NCBI RefSeq assembly: GCF_026898155.1
Contig: NZ_CP114029.1
Coordinates: forward strand, 2,708,001-2,772,000
Reading direction: 5' to 3'
Length of the DNA stretch: 64,000 nt
From: Jiella pelagia
Lineage (GTDB): Bacteria > Pseudomonadota > Alphaproteobacteria > Rhizobiales > Rhizobiaceae
Both the position numbers and the translations under genes were made by a program. Positions within the stretch are counted from its first letter, which is position 1; each line of letters starts with the position of its first letter. The notes beneath the pieces were generated by a model that did not search any database, had not been told where the DNA came from, and worked only from the letters and a program-made list of their open reading frames with translations. Below are positions 49,597 through 60,095 of this stretch, one piece after another.

Positions 49597-52485
49597 TCAG
49601 CTCGCCCGCTTCAAGCTCGCCGCTCTGTCGACCAGGAGCCGCCGCGCCGTCTCGAAGGTGAGCGGCGGGGAGAAGGCGAAGCTCTGGGCGTATTCGCAGT
49701 TGAGCTGGCGCAGCTGGATGATGTCGCTCTCGTTCTCGATGCCCTCGGCGACGACCTTCAGGCCCAGATCATGGGCCATGGTGACGATCGAATGCAGGAT
49801 GATCGGCCGCTGCGGCTGGTTGTTGTTGCGCAGGAACGACTGGTCGATCTTCAAGGTGTCGAAGGGAAAGCGCATCAGATAGGCGAGCGAGGAATGGCCG
49901 GTGCCGAAGTCGTCTAGCGACAGGCCGACGCCGAGATCGCGCAAGCGGGCGAGCAGCTTGGCCGATCGCTCGGGATTGTCCATCACCATGGATTCGGTGA
50001 GTTCGAGCTTCAGGCAGGTCGGTGAGAGCTTGTAGCGCTCGAGCACGCTTTTGACGTCGGCGATCAGATCCTGGCGGATCAGCTGGTGGCTCGAGATGTT
50101 CACCGACATGAAGAAGCTGTCGTCGCCCGTCGCCCGGTGGAGATCGCCAAGCCGCTTGGCCGCCTCTTCGAGGGCGAACTGGCCGAGCGAGACGATCAGC
50201 CCGGTGTTCTCGGCGATCGGAATGAACTCGGACGGCGAAATCGTGCCGCGGCGCGGATGTTCCCAGCGCAGCAGCGCCTCGAATCCGGCAACTGTCTCAC
50301 CGGCGAGATCGACGATCGGCTGGAAGGCGAGCGACAATTCCGAACGCTCGAAGGCCCGGCGCAGGTCCGATTCCAGCTGCAGCCGGCCGGCGCCGATGGA
50401 CTTGTAGGCGGGGCGGAAGGGCTCGATCCGGTCGCCGCCGAAGCGCTTGGCCTGGTACATGGCGAGTTCGGCTTCCTTCAGCGTCTCCTCGCTGGTCGCG
50501 CCCTCGGCCCATCCCGAAAGCCCGATCGAACCGGTCAGGACGATCTCGCGACCGGCGAGCGAGATCGGCGCCTTCATCGCCTCGCGCAGGACCTCGGCGA
50601 AGGCGGCGACGGCCGCGACGTCGCTTTCCGAGACGAGGATCAGACCGAACTGGTCGCTGCCGAGCCGTGCCAGCGTATCCTGCGGTTTCAGGATGCGCTT
50701 CAGCCGCCGCCCGACGGTGAGGAGGATCGTGTCGCCGACGGCGAGGCCGAAGTCGTCGTTCACCTGCTTGAAGCGGTCGACGTCGATGACGAAGATGGTC
50801 GGGCGGACGTCGTCCCGCGTCGCCGCCAGAATGCCGATCGCCTCCAGCCTGTCGCGGAACAGTTCGCGATTGGGAAGGCCGGTCAGCTGGTCGTGCAGCG
50901 CGTCGTGGAGCAGGCGCTCCTCGGCCTTCTTCTGCTCGGTAACGTCCTTCAGCGTGCCGACGCAGCGCGTCACCTCGCCGTCCGAACCGAGGACGGGGCG
51001 GGCTCTCAGCTGCATCCAGTGATAGTGCCCATCCTCGTCGGTAACGCGGAATTCCTGGACGATACGCCCTCTGCGATGCTCGATCACCGTGTCGAAGGTC
51101 AGCTTGAAGCGATCGCGATCGTCCTGGTGGAGGATCGGAAGCCAGTCCCGCGCGGCGCCGTTCATCGCCGCGATCGGCATGCCGGACAAGGTCTCGCCAT
51201 CGGCGCCGACGAAGATGCGGTCGCGCGAGACATCCCAGTCGAAGACGGCATCGCCGGCTCCTGCCAGGGCGAGGGAGCGCCGCTCCATGTCCGACAGGAG
51301 GCCCTGGCCGAAGCTGCCGCCGGCAAAGCCGTGCTGCATCACCGTGAAGCCGATCAGGAGCACGATCAGGACGAGGCCGCCGCCCAGCGCCGGCTGGATG
51401 ATGTCGTTGTCGATCCGCCCGGTGACGGTCATCCAGCTGGCGGCGAGCCACAGGATGATCAGGCACCAGGTCGGGATCAGCATCACCGCGCGGTCGAAGC
51501 CCTGGAAGGTCAGGCCGATGATCAGGGCCAGGCCGATGCCGGCGGTGGCGGCCAGCGACAGGCGGGCGATGCCCGAGGCGACGACGGGCTCGAAGGCGGC
51601 GAGGCCACCGAGGCCGGCCAGAAGACAGAGCCAGACGAGCAGCGTGATCGACAGCGCCCGGTGCCAACGGTTGAGATTGAGATAGGCAAAGAGGAACATC
51701 GCCAGGGTGAAGGCCAGCGCCACCTCGGTGCCGGCGCGCCAGATCCGCTCCTGGCCGGGACCGAGCGGCAAGAGCTTCTGCCAGAAGTCGAAGTCGATGC
51801 AGATATAGGCGAGCACGGCCCAGGCGAGCGCCGCCGCCGCCGGGAACATCGCCGAACCCTTGACCACGAAGAGGATGGTCAGGAACACCGCCAGAAGCCC
51901 GGCAATGCCGAGCACGATGCCGCGATAGAGGGTGAAGGCGTTGATCGTGTCCTTGTAGCCGTTCGGCTCCCAGAGCCTCAGTTCCGGCAGTTTCGAACTG
52001 GTCAGTTCGGCGACGAAGGTGACGACCGACCCGGGATCGAGGGTGACGAGGAAGACGTCGGCGTCGGTGCTGGATTGCCGCTCCAGGGCAAAGCCCTGGC
52101 TGGGCGTGATCGAGGCGATCCGCTGCGAGCCGAGATCGGGCGACAGGATGCCCGAGCCGACGAGCCGGAAGTGCGAGGCGACGACGAGGCGGTCGAGCTG
52201 CTCGTCGGTGTTGTTGGCCAGCGCGAAGACCGCCCAGTTGCCGGACGCCTCGAGCGCTTTCGCCTCGACCTCGATGCGCCGGACGATGCCGTCGGCGGCC
52301 GGCACGGTGGTCACCTGGAAGTTGCGGCCCTGGCCGAAATAGAAGTCGGTCGCGGGCTCGAGGTCGATGGCGACGTCCTCGCCGGATACGCCGACCGGCT
52401 CGAGCGCCATGGCGGGCCCCGTCCGGCCGGCCAGAAACAGCAAGGCGAGAGCGACGAGCAGCCAACGCACGATGATGAAACGCAT
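49597..52485 (-). CDS. Membrane-bound PAS-GGDEF-EAL protein
   Basis: A 962-residue c-di-GMP protein, ATG at 52485 with signal peptide MRFIIVRWLLVALALLFLAG. A periplasmic sensor domain (about residues 30-190) precedes about seven transmembrane helices (about 200-410). A PAS domain with RFKLTFDTVIEHRRGRIVQE follows, then GGDEF (about 540-690) and EAL (about 705-955). The GGDEF signature is GSDQF, so cyclase activity is probably lost. The EAL domain keeps FEALLRWEHP, SVNISSHQL, LKLELTES, DDFGTGHSS and VVAEGIE, so it should hydrolyse c-di-GMP. It is the only EAL gene in the window; the ligand sensed is unknown. Confidence 0.92.
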   Translation of the reverse strand: MRFIIVRWLLVALALLFLAGRTGPAMALEPVGVSGEDVAIDLEPATDFYFGQGRNFQVTTVPAADGIVRRIEVEAKALEASGNWAVFALANNTDEQLDRLVVASHFRLVGSGILSPDLGSQRIASITPSQGFALERQSSTDADVFLVTLDPGSVVTFVAELTSSKLPELRLWEPNGYKDTINAFTLYRGIVLGIAGLLAVFLTILFVVKGSAMFPAAAALAWAVLAYICIDFDFWQKLLPLGPGQERIWRAGTEVALAFTLAMFLFAYLNLNRWHRALSITLLVWLCLLAGLGGLAAFEPVVASGIARLSLAATAGIGLALIIGLTFQGFDRAVMLIPTWCLIILWLAASWMTVTGRIDNDIIQPALGGGLVLIVLLIGFTVMQHGFAGGSFGQGLLSDMERRSLALAGAGDAVFDWDVSRDRIFVGADGETLSGMPIAAMNGAARDWLPILHQDDRDRFKLTFDTVIEHRRGRIVQEFRVTDEDGHYHWMQLRARPVLGSDGEVTRCVGTLKDVTEQKKAEERLLHDALHDQLTGLPNRELFRDRLEAIGILAATRDDVRPTIFVIDVDRFKQVNDDFGLAVGDTILLTVGRRLKRILKPQDTLARLGSDQFGLILVSESDVAAVAAFAEVLREAMKAPISLAGREIVLTGSIGLSGWAEGATSEETLKEAELAMYQAKRFGGDRIEPFRPAYKSIGAGRLQLESDLRRAFERSELSLAFQPIVDLAGETVAGFEALLRWEHPRRGTISPSEFIPIAENTGLIVSLGQFALEEAAKRLGDLHRATGDDSFFMSVNISSHQLIRQDLIADVKSVLERYKLSPTCLKLELTESMVMDNPERSAKLLARLRDLGVGLSLDDFGTGHSSLAYLMRFPFDTLKIDQSFLRNNNQPQRPIILHSIVTMAHDLGLKVVAEGIENESDIIQLRQLNCEYAQSFAFSPPLTFETARRLLVDRAASLKRAS

Positions 52486-52619
52486 TCCCTCCGGCGCTTT
52501 CCCTTGGGCCGGTCCGGCCGTCGCGCCGGTCACGCGCGGGTGGTCCTTGCCGCCAAATCTCGTTCCATTCGCCGCCACATTGGATCGTCGCAGTCTTGGG
52601 CAGACTGGTGCAGTTGCAA

Positions 52620-53264
52620 TCAACCGTTCAGCTCGACGGCGCCGGCCGCGACCGACCGGCGGGCCGGTGCGTTAGCCACCGAACGCGACCATTCTTCGGC
52701 AAGGAGAGCGTATAGGCAATGGTCTTCCCACTTTCCGGCGATCTTAAGGTAACTGCGCAAATGGCCCTCGCGGGTAAAGCCGCAGCGCTCGAGCAGCCGG
52801 ATCGACCGCTGGTTGTTCGGAAGGCACGCCGCCTCGATCCGGTGCAGACCCTCCACCTCGAAGGCGAAGAGCTTCACCGCCTCCACGGCGCGCCGCATGT
52901 GCCCCTTGCCGGCGAAGCGTTCCCCCATCCAGTAGCCGAGCGTCGCCGACTGGGCAACGCCGCGGCGGACATGGCCGACGCTGATGCCGCCGAGCAGCGA
53001 GGTCTCCGCCGCATCGAAGAGGAAGAAACTGTAGCCGATACCCTCCCGCGCCTCCTGATCGTAGCGGGCGATCCGGCGGCGGAACGAGGCAAGGGTGAGT
53101 TCGTCGCTCGTCCACACCGGCTCCCACGGCGTCAGGAATGCCCGGCTGTCCTCGCGCAAAGCCCGCCAGGCAGAGAAGTCCGACCGGCGGGGCAGGCGCA
53201 GGACGATCCCTTCGCCGGTCAGGACAGGCACGTTCGGCCGGCTGAGATAGTCGATCAGGCCCAT
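52620..53264 (-). CDS. GNAT N-acetyltransferase (RimJ/RimL type)
   Basis: A 214-residue acetyltransferase with the acetyl-CoA-binding segments LGYWMGERFAGKGHMRRAVE and LHRIEAACLPNNQRSIRLLE, followed by RCGFTREGHLRSYLKIAGKW. It resembles RimJ, which acetylates the N-terminus of ribosomal protein S5, though relatives have other substrates. Soluble. It follows the M16 peptidase gene with about 80 nt between, on the same strand as thrC and M16, so a shared transcript is plausible. Confidence 0.9.
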   Translation of the reverse strand: MGLIDYLSRPNVPVLTGEGIVLRLPRRSDFSAWRALREDSRAFLTPWEPVWTSDELTLASFRRRIARYDQEAREGIGYSFFLFDAAETSLLGGISVGHVRRGVAQSATLGYWMGERFAGKGHMRRAVEAVKLFAFEVEGLHRIEAACLPNNQRSIRLLERCGFTREGHLRSYLKIAGKWEDHCLYALLAEEWSRSVANAPARRSVAAGAVELNG

Positions 53265-53346
53265 GGCGCCGTTGCTGGTGTTGACGGGTTGCTATGCGAA
53301 ACGTCGGTTAGCCGAGGAGCCCGCGCCGTCGCAAGACGGCGTGGTG

Positions 53347-54649
53347 TCACCGCCCGGCGGCGGCCCGCGGCGATGGCCCGCGATCGAGGCGTGCGCCGAG
53401 TTCACCGAGATCGGGAAGACGCGACACCGGGCCGATGGCCGCGAGCGTCGGCGTCGATCCGGAGAAGATCCGGCCGGCGAGGTCGGCGAGCCGCGGGGCG
53501 GTGATCGCATCGAGCCTTGCGATGAGATCGGCGTTGGGGATGACTTCGCCATTGAACATCAGCTGCCGGGCGATCTGGCCGGCGCGCGAGGCCGGGCTCT
53601 CCTGCGACATCAAAAGGCTGGCGCGCATCTGCGCCCGGGCCCGGGTCACCTCCGCCTCGGTAATGCCGTTCGCCGCTTCCGCGAGTTCGTCGATGATCAC
53701 CGGGGCGAGTTCGGCGAGTTCCTCCTCGCCAGTCGCTGCATGGATGCCGAAGACGCCCGAATCGGAAAAGCTCCAGTGGAAGGCGTAGATCGCGTAGCAG
53801 AGGCCGCGCCGTTCGCGCACCTCCTGGAAAAGCCGCGAGGACATGCCGCCGCCGAGGATCAGCGACAGCACCTGCGAGGCGTAGAAATCGCGTGCGTAAT
53901 AGGGGCGCCCCTCGAAGCCGAGGACCATCTGGGCATCCGCGAGTTCGCGTTCCTGGCGATACTCGCCGCCGACATAGGTGGCCGGGTTGCGGGCCTCCGT
54001 GGCGGGCGGGGCCGGCACGGCGCTCGAGCCTAGCGCGGCCGAGACCTGGGCGACGACCGCCTCGTGTGAAACAGCGCCGGCGGCCGAGACGATCATCCGG
54101 TCGGGGCCGTAGTGGCGGGCGAGATAGGCCCTCAGATCGTCCGGAGTGAACGACTTCACCGTCTGCCGCGTCCCGAGGATCGGTCGGCCGATGATCTGAT
54201 CAGCGAAGGCCGCCTGCTGGAAATGGTCGAAGACGATGTCGTCGGGGGTGTCTTCCGCGGCGCCGATCTCCTGCAATATGACCTGTTGTTCGCGCTCGAG
54301 CCTCGGCTTCGTCGAAGCGCGAATCGACCAGGATGTCGGTCAGGATGTCGATCGCCAGCGGTACGTCGTTCTTCAGGACCCGGGCGTAATAGGAGGTCGT
54401 CTCGACGCTGGTCGCGGCATTGAGGTCGCCGCCGACATCCTCGATCTGCTCGGCGATCTGGCGCGCCGTGCGCCGCGTCGTGCCCTTGAAGGCCATGTGT
54501 TCGAGCAGGTGGGCGATGCCGTGCTCATTGGCCATTTCGTCGCGTGCGCCCGCCTTGACCCAGATTCCCAGTGCCGCGCTTTCGAGCGTCGGCATGGTCT
54601 CTGTCGCGATGGTGAGGCCGTTGGCGAGCCGGGTGATCTCGACGCTCAT
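53347..54649 (-). CDS. M16-family zinc peptidase (one apparent frame break)
   Basis: A 433-residue M16 (pitrilysin/mitochondrial-processing-type) peptidase after correction. It has the inverted zinc motif GIAHLLEHMAFKGTTRRTA near residue 45 and a second-domain RRGLCYAIYAFHWSFSDSG. The break is at 54298-54304 (plus strand GAGCCTC in place of GAGCTC); removing the extra base restores DEAELEREQQVILQEIGAAE, which carries the downstream glutamate region. It begins MSVEITRLANGLTIATETMP and overlaps the thrC stop by four nt. Probably cytoplasmic or periplasmic; no signal peptide is visible. Confidence 0.9.
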
Positions 54650-56064
54650 GGCCTTGCTCCCGCCATTGCTGCGGCGCGCGTGCGCGCCTTGATGTAGTCT
54701 TCAACGGCGGTCAGATCGGCCGGCAGCCGGTCGAAGCGCTCGGCCCGTTCCATCAACCCGGCATGGGTCGGTGGCAGGGCGGGTTCTGTTCCGCAGGCAG
54801 CCTTCACCGCCGCCGGAAATTTCGCCGGATGGGCGGTGCCGAGGGTAATCGTCGCCGTACCCGGCGCACTCGCTCGGGTCTCGGCGACGTTGACGCCGAC
54901 GGCCGTGTGCGGATCGAGAAGATAGGCGCAGGCGTCGAGGATGCGCCGGATCGTCGCGGCGGTCGCCGCTTCGTCGGTCGCCGCTGCGTCGAAGTCCCGG
55001 CGGATCGCACCGAGCACGCTCTCCGGAAGCTCGAAGCCGCCCGATTGCGACAGCCCCGACATCAGCCGCCGGACGAGGCCGGCGTCGCGGCCGCTGGCCT
55101 CGAAGATCAGCCGCTCGAAATTCGACGACACCTGGATGTCCATCGACGGCGACATCGTCGCCTCGACCTTGCCGGTCTCATAGCGGCCGGTGGCCAGCGT
55201 CCGGGCGAGGATGTCGTTGGCGTTGGTGGCGATGACCAGCTTTTCGATCGGCAGCCCCATACGCATCGCGGCATAGCCGGCGAAGATGTCGCCGAAATTG
55301 CCGGTCGGCACGGAGAAGGTGAGCTTGCGCCGCGGCGCGCCGAGGCTGGCCGCGCTGGTGAAGTAGTAGACGATCTGGGCCATGATCCGGCCCCAGTTGA
55401 TCGAATTGACGCCGGAAAGCCCGACGCTGTCGCGGAAGCGGCGATCGTTGAACATCGCCTTCACCAGCGCCTGGCAGTCGTCGAAATTGCCGTCGACGGC
55501 GACGGCGTGGACGTTCGCCGCGCCCGACGTCGTCATCTGCCGCTGCTGGACGGGCGAGACGCGGCCGTGCGGAAACAGGATGAAGAGATCGGTGCGCTCC
55601 GAGCCGGCAAAGGCCGCGATCGCCGCCCCGCCGGTGTCGCCCGACGTCGCGCCGACGATGGTGGCACGCTCGCCGCGTTCCTTCAGGACGTGGTCCATCA
55701 GCCGGGCGATCAGCTGCATGGCGACGTCCTTGAAGGCGAGCGTCGGGCCGTGGAACAACTCGAGGACGAAATGCGCCGGGCCGATCTGCACCAGCGGCGC
55801 GACCGCCGGATGGGCGAAGGTCCCATAGGCCTCGTCGATCATCGACCGGAGGGCCTCAGGCGCGATGTCGTCGCCGACGAAGGGCCGGAACACGGCCTCG
55901 GCGACGTCGGCATAGGGCCGGCCGGCGAACTCCTCGATCATGGCTGGGGAAAACTGCGGCCAGCTTTCGGGCAGATAGAGCCCGCCGTCGTCCGCAAGCC
56001 CCTTGAGAAGGGCGTCGGCAAAGCCGAGACTCTCGGCCTCGCCGCGCGTACTCACATACCTCAC
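54646..56064 (-). CDS. thrC: Threonine synthase
   Basis: A 472-residue PLP enzyme that converts phosphohomoserine to threonine. It shows MRYVSTRGEAESLGFADALL, the PLP lysine region FHGPTLAFKDVAMQLIARLM, VGATSGDTGGAAIAAFAGSE, and SVPTGNFGDIFAGYAAMRMG. It is complete. The M16 peptidase start overlaps its stop (ATGA), giving translational coupling. thrB, the preceding enzyme in the pathway, lies 10 kb away. Confidence 0.97.
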   Translation of the reverse strand: MRYVSTRGEAESLGFADALLKGLADDGGLYLPESWPQFSPAMIEEFAGRPYADVAEAVFRPFVGDDIAPEALRSMIDEAYGTFAHPAVAPLVQIGPAHFVLELFHGPTLAFKDVAMQLIARLMDHVLKERGERATIVGATSGDTGGAAIAAFAGSERTDLFILFPHGRVSPVQQRQMTTSGAANVHAVAVDGNFDDCQALVKAMFNDRRFRDSVGLSGVNSINWGRIMAQIVYYFTSAASLGAPRRKLTFSVPTGNFGDIFAGYAAMRMGLPIEKLVIATNANDILARTLATGRYETGKVEATMSPSMDIQVSSNFERLIFEASGRDAGLVRRLMSGLSQSGGFELPESVLGAIRRDFDAAATDEAATAATIRRILDACAYLLDPHTAVGVNVAETRASAPGTATITLGTAHPAKFPAAVKAACGTEPALPPTHAGLMERAERFDRLPADLTAVEDYIKARTRAAAMAGARP

Positions 56065-56193
56065 GTCTTCAAAACTCCTTGCCGGAGCAGCCGTGCACCG
56101 GCCATCGTCCGTCTTGCCCGCCGGCGGTCGGGTCGCCTATCCGAGATCCGGCTGATATAGAACCGCCCGTCACAGTAAGGGAAGAACCCAGCG

Positions 56194-56781
56194 ATGCATA
56201 CCGTGCCGGCCACCCGGAACCTCCTCGTCGCAATCTTCGCGGCAAGCCTTGCCGCCTGCACGACGGATAGTGTGCAGAACACCGATCTCGGCCCTCCCGC
56301 CGCCGCATCCGAAGCTGCGACCGCCGAGCCGACCGCGGCCCCGGACGAAGCAGGGGTCCAGACCGCCGCTGCGGGGGAAAGGGCGGAAGCGCGTTTCTGC
56401 CCGCAGGCAGCGATCCGGGAAGGAACGTCGACCATCCAGAACAAGGACGGCGAGGCGCTCGACTATCAGGCGGTGATCGTCAATGCAAAGCGCGATTGCA
56501 GGATCGTCAACGGCCAGCTGCAGATCACCGTCGGCGTCGAGGGACGGCTGATGCCCGGCCGCGCGGCGAAGAACCGCACCGTCGAGCTGCCGATTCGCGT
56601 CGCGGTCGTCGGTCAGGACGGGGTGGTCTATTCGAATCTCGGCAAGCTTTCCCTGTCGGTCCAGAAGGGCGGAACGGCCCAGACCTTCCGCTATGTCGAC
56701 GACAAGATCCTGATCGCCCCGGCCGCGGGCGGGGTCATCGTCTATACCGGTTTCGACGAAGGCCCGCCGAAGCAGGGCTGA
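56194..56781 (+). CDS. Putative lipoprotein, Rhizobiales type
   Basis: A 195-residue protein with a lipoprotein signal (NLLVAIFAASLAACTTD; lipobox LAAC), an alanine/proline/glutamate-rich linker to about residue 65, and a compact domain with FCPQAAIREGTSTIQNKDGE and PIRVAVVGQDGVVYSNLGKL, ending ...YTGFDEGPPKQG. Proteins with this layout are widespread hypothetical lipoproteins in Rhizobiales. Function is unknown; it is predicted to be in the outer or inner membrane facing the periplasm. A terminator follows directly. Confidence 0.75.
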   Translation: MHTVPATRNLLVAIFAASLAACTTDSVQNTDLGPPAAASEAATAEPTAAPDEAGVQTAAAGERAEARFCPQAAIREGTSTIQNKDGEALDYQAVIVNAKRDCRIVNGQLQITVGVEGRLMPGRAAKNRTVELPIRVAVVGQDGVVYSNLGKLSLSVQKGGTAQTFRYVDDKILIAPAAGGVIVYTGFDEGPPKQG

Positions 56782-56810
56782 GGCTCGTCCCGGCGGCGCT
56801 CAATCGCAGG

Positions 56811-56856
56811 ACGACCCGGGGCGACAATACCGCCCCGGGTCGTCGGTTTGTTGTCT
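56811..56856 (+). terminator. Rho-independent terminator after the lipoprotein gene
   Basis: A strong stem (ACGACCCGGGGCG paired with CGCCCCGGGTCGT around an ACAATAC-type loop) is followed by a T-rich GGTTTGTTG stretch. It may also serve the convergent MCP gene. Confidence 0.75.
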
Positions 56857-56919
56857 CTGGCCGGTGGTGGCCGCATCCACCGGCGACGCGGGATCGGCCT
56901 TGCCGGAAAGCTGCGCTGG

Positions 56920-58707
56920 TCAGAACTCCGTCCAGCTCTGCTCGCTCGGCGCCGCCTTCAGCGCCGTGTTGCCGACAGTGCCATGGCGCACCTGGTTTGC
57001 CGCGCGCGGGCGGAGCGGAACCGGCTTTGCCGGTCCCCGGCGAGCCGTGGTCTTGGCGTCGCCTGCGGTGCTGAAGCGCTGCATCAAGGTCGCCAGCTGT
57101 TCGGTCTCGGCGCTGAGATTGCGGGCCGCCGCCGTCGTCTCTTCGACCATTGCAGCGTTCTGCTGCGTCACCTTGTCCATCTGATCGGCGGCGGTCGAGA
57201 CTTCCCTGAGCGTGCTCGCCTGCTGCTCGGCATTGCGCGCGATCTCGGCGACCAGCTTGCTGACCTCCTGAACGCGGGCAACAATCTCCTCCAGCGACTT
57301 GCCGGAGGCGCGTGCCAGATCTACGCCGCTCTCGACCTGCTCGGACGACGTCATGATCAGGCCCTTGATCTCCTTGGCGGCTTCCGCCGAGCGTTGGGCG
57401 AGCGCCCGCACTTCCTGGGCGACCACGGCAAAGCCCTTGCCCGCTTCGCCGGCCCGCGCGGCTTCGACACCGGCGTTCAGGGCAAGAAGGTTGGTCTGGA
57501 AGGCGATCTCGTCGATCACCCCGATGATCTGGCTGATCTTCTGGGAAGACCCTTCGATGGCGTTCATGGCCGTGACCGCCTGGGCCACGACGGTGCCGCC
57601 ACTTTCGGCGTCGCGAAGCGCCGTCGCCGTGGCCTGGTTCGCCTTCACGGCGTCGGAGGCGGTGCCATTGATGCCGCGGGTGATCTCCGACAGCGCCGCC
57701 ACGGTTTCTTCGAGGCTTGCGGCCTGCTGCTCGGTGCGCTGCGAGAGGTCGGATGCCGCCGTGTTGATCTCGCTCATGCCCTCGCCGATGGTCGAGGTGG
57801 CGCCCTTGACCTGGGTCATGGCCTCCTCGAGACCTTCCAGCGCCTTGTTGTAGTCAGTCCGCAGCTGGTCGAGTTCGGACGTCAGCGGCATGGTGATGCG
57901 ACGGTCGAGCTTCCCGTCCGCCAGATCGGAAAGCGCCGAGGCGATCTCGGCCACCGCCTTGATGCGGGCCGTGACGTCGATCGCGAATTTGACGACCTTG
58001 ACCACCTTGCCGGACGCGTCGAGGATCGGATTGTAGGCGCCCTGAATCCAGATTTCCTTGCCCCCCTTGCCGACGCGACGGAATTCCGAGGCCTGGTATC
58101 GACCGGCGCGCAGGTCCTCCCAGAAGGTGCGGTAGTCCGCATGGTCGCGCTGGGCGGCGTCGAGGAACATCGAGTGATGCTTGCCGACGATTTCGGCCAG
58201 CGAGTAGCCCATCGTCTTCAGGAAGTTCTCGTTGGCCGTCACGATGGTGCCATCGGTGGAGAACTCGATCACCGCCTGGGAGCGATGGACGGCGGCGATC
58301 TGGCCGGCGTAATCGATGTTGAGAAGCCGTTCCTTGGCATCGGCCCATTCGACGACGAAGCCGACCGTCGTTTTGCCCTCGCGCAGCGGCGTGACGAGGA
58401 GGTCGAAAACCCGGGCGCCGACCTTGATCATCGCATTGTGGGGGCGCTGCAGCGTCGCCAGCATGTTGCGCTGGTGGCTCGGATTTTTATGGAAGATGTC
58501 GATGTTGCTGCCAACCAACGCATCGACGCTGAAGCGGGTCAGTTCCTGCTTCAGTTCCGGCTCTGCCTCGCGCAGCAGGCCCTTCAGCGCGTCGTTGAGA
58601 TAGGTGATGTTGAGTTTGGCATCGGCGATCATCACGTTGGTGCGGAGCGCGCTGATCGCTGCAATTTTGTGACTGTCGAGGCCACCACGGCGGAAGGAGA
58701 AGGACAT
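56920..58707 (-). CDS. Soluble PAS-PAS methyl-accepting chemotaxis protein
   Basis: A 595-residue receptor with no transmembrane segment, so cytoplasmic. Two PAS domains are visible ([40 protein letters not shown]). A linker leads to the signalling domain with the conserved tip [20 protein letters not shown] and [20 protein letters not shown]. The C-terminus is QSWTEF, matching the xWxxF pentapeptide that tethers CheR/CheB in many receptors. Methylation helices with Glu/Gln-rich segments flank the tip. It may sense redox or a soluble ligand. No che genes are in the window. Confidence 0.93.
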   Translation of the reverse strand: MSFSFRRGGLDSHKIAAISALRTNVMIADAKLNITYLNDALKGLLREAEPELKQELTRFSVDALVGSNIDIFHKNPSHQRNMLATLQRPHNAMIKVGARVFDLLVTPLREGKTTVGFVVEWADAKERLLNIDYAGQIAAVHRSQAVIEFSTDGTIVTANENFLKTMGYSLAEIVGKHHSMFLDAAQRDHADYRTFWEDLRAGRYQASEFRRVGKGGKEIWIQGAYNPILDASGKVVKVVKFAIDVTARIKAVAEIASALSDLADGKLDRRITMPLTSELDQLRTDYNKALEGLEEAMTQVKGATSTIGEGMSEINTAASDLSQRTEQQAASLEETVAALSEITRGINGTASDAVKANQATATALRDAESGGTVVAQAVTAMNAIEGSSQKISQIIGVIDEIAFQTNLLALNAGVEAARAGEAGKGFAVVAQEVRALAQRSAEAAKEIKGLIMTSSEQVESGVDLARASGKSLEEIVARVQEVSKLVAEIARNAEQQASTLREVSTAADQMDKVTQQNAAMVEETTAAARNLSAETEQLATLMQRFSTAGDAKTTARRGPAKPVPLRPRAANQVRHGTVGNTALKAAPSEQSWTEF

Positions 58708-59253
58708 GGCTTTTTTCTCAATAGGGGGTTCAACGGAAATATCGCAATCTCGATCGAGCTGGCTGCGTAGGGCACGCTTCCGAAGAACCGAGGGTCTTTC
58801 AGTGATGCAATTGAAAAAATAAAAATCGTTTAACGCTGAGACGAAGCTTGCTTGAACTTGTTTAGTAGGTCTCGCTTACAAGCAGATCCGATCTGCTGAT
58901 TGTCTTGTGACCTTGGAAATCTGTAAATCTCGCGCAGGGATCGAGGCGCCACACCGACGCATGCCCAGAGTTTCCGGTCCCGAGGATATCGCCTCCAAGC
59001 ACGCCGCGCTTGCCCACGGCATCATCGAGCGGCGCGCAAAAAGCCCTGTTGAAACGCGTTGTTGCTGCGGCAAAATGTCCGAAATCCCGGATCGACGGTC
59101 GGACCGGCCAGCGTGAGGCTGATCGAGATGTCGTTGCCAGCATGACCGGTGCCACCGTCAGATTTTCGTCACCACAAGTACAATTGCCTCGACAGGCACT
59201 GCCTCAAGCTTCACCTCAGTATAATTGCGGCGTCGGAGCGTCATGGTCGCACT
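58708..59253. other. AT-richer gene-free stretch
   Basis: About 546 nt between the chemoreceptor and the HAD hydrolase hold no ORF with family signal. The first 200 nt are clearly AT-richer (for example around 58810-58830) and probably contain the chemoreceptor promoter. A stretch near 58940-59140 has coding-like composition on the minus strand but no start-to-stop frame I recognise; it may be a gene remnant. Confidence 0.35.
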
Positions 59254-59935
59254 TCAACCATCTTCCCAGTCCGCAAACACCTCGACGACCGCCGGAAAGT
59301 CGATGAGCCGACTGATGACCGTCTCGGCTCCTGCCTCGGTAAGCGCGTCGGCATGGCCGGCATAACTGTGGGCAGCGCCGGTAAAGCCGACGACGCGGCA
59401 GCCGGCGGCCCTTGCCCCCGCGACGCCATGGACGGAGTCCTCGATGACGACGGCCTGTGGCCCCGCTACCTCGAAGACCTTCAGGGCGTGGAGGAAGACG
59501 TCCGGCGCCGGCTTTGCCAGGCCGACGTCGGCGGCACTGAAGACATAGGGGCGGAAGAGGTCGTACAGGCCGACATGGTCGAGTTCGAGTTCGAGCCGGG
59601 CGGCGCTCGAGTTCGAGCAGATGCAGCGCGGCAGATCCAGCCGTTCCAGGATCTCGCGAGCGCCGACGATCTCCTCCGCCTCGCTGCCGAGCCGGCGGTC
59701 GATCTCCTCGTCGACGCGCTTCATGAAGGCTTCGGAGAAGCGGTGGCCGGTCTCCTCGCTGAGCCGGGCGAGAATGGTCGGCCATGTCAGGCCGGCAAAG
59801 CGCGCGGCCGATTCCGCGGCATCGAGGCTCGATGCCTTCTTCGAGAAGCATCTCGGACTGGACCCGCGCCGCGATGATCTCGGAATCGATCAGAACGCCG
59901 TCGCAGTCGAAGATGAGGAGTTGTGGCTTCGCCAT
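59254..59935 (-). CDS. HAD-family phosphatase (one apparent frame break)
   Basis: A 226-residue beta-phosphoglucomutase-like HAD hydrolase, after correction. Motif I FDCDGVLIDSE, motif II CSNSSAARL, motif III KPAPDVFLHALK and motif IV VIEDSVHGVAGA are all present. The cap follows motif I (subfamily IA). The break is at 59824-59830 (plus strand GAGGCTC in place of GAGCTC); removing the extra base restores EEGIELDAAESAARFAGLTW. The start ATG is at 59935. Substrate unknown. Confidence 0.9.
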
Positions 59936-60095
59936 GGCGGCCCTTTCTGGGATCGGGAGCGGGGTGTCGTCGTCGCCCGGCGGCAGGATCCAGGCGATGC
60001 CGGCCCTAGCACGGCGGCGGCGAACCGCAAACCGCTCGCGTCGCAGCGGGACACGCAACGCCGTGCCCGAAGTTTCTTCGACGACTTTATCGATT

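Noticed and set aside
50086..52752. A long plus-strand open frame of about 888 codons
   Set aside because: It lies exactly antisense to the PAS-GGDEF-EAL gene, is rich in D/G/R/E low-complexity sequence and has no family signal; GC-rich codons on the other strand create it.
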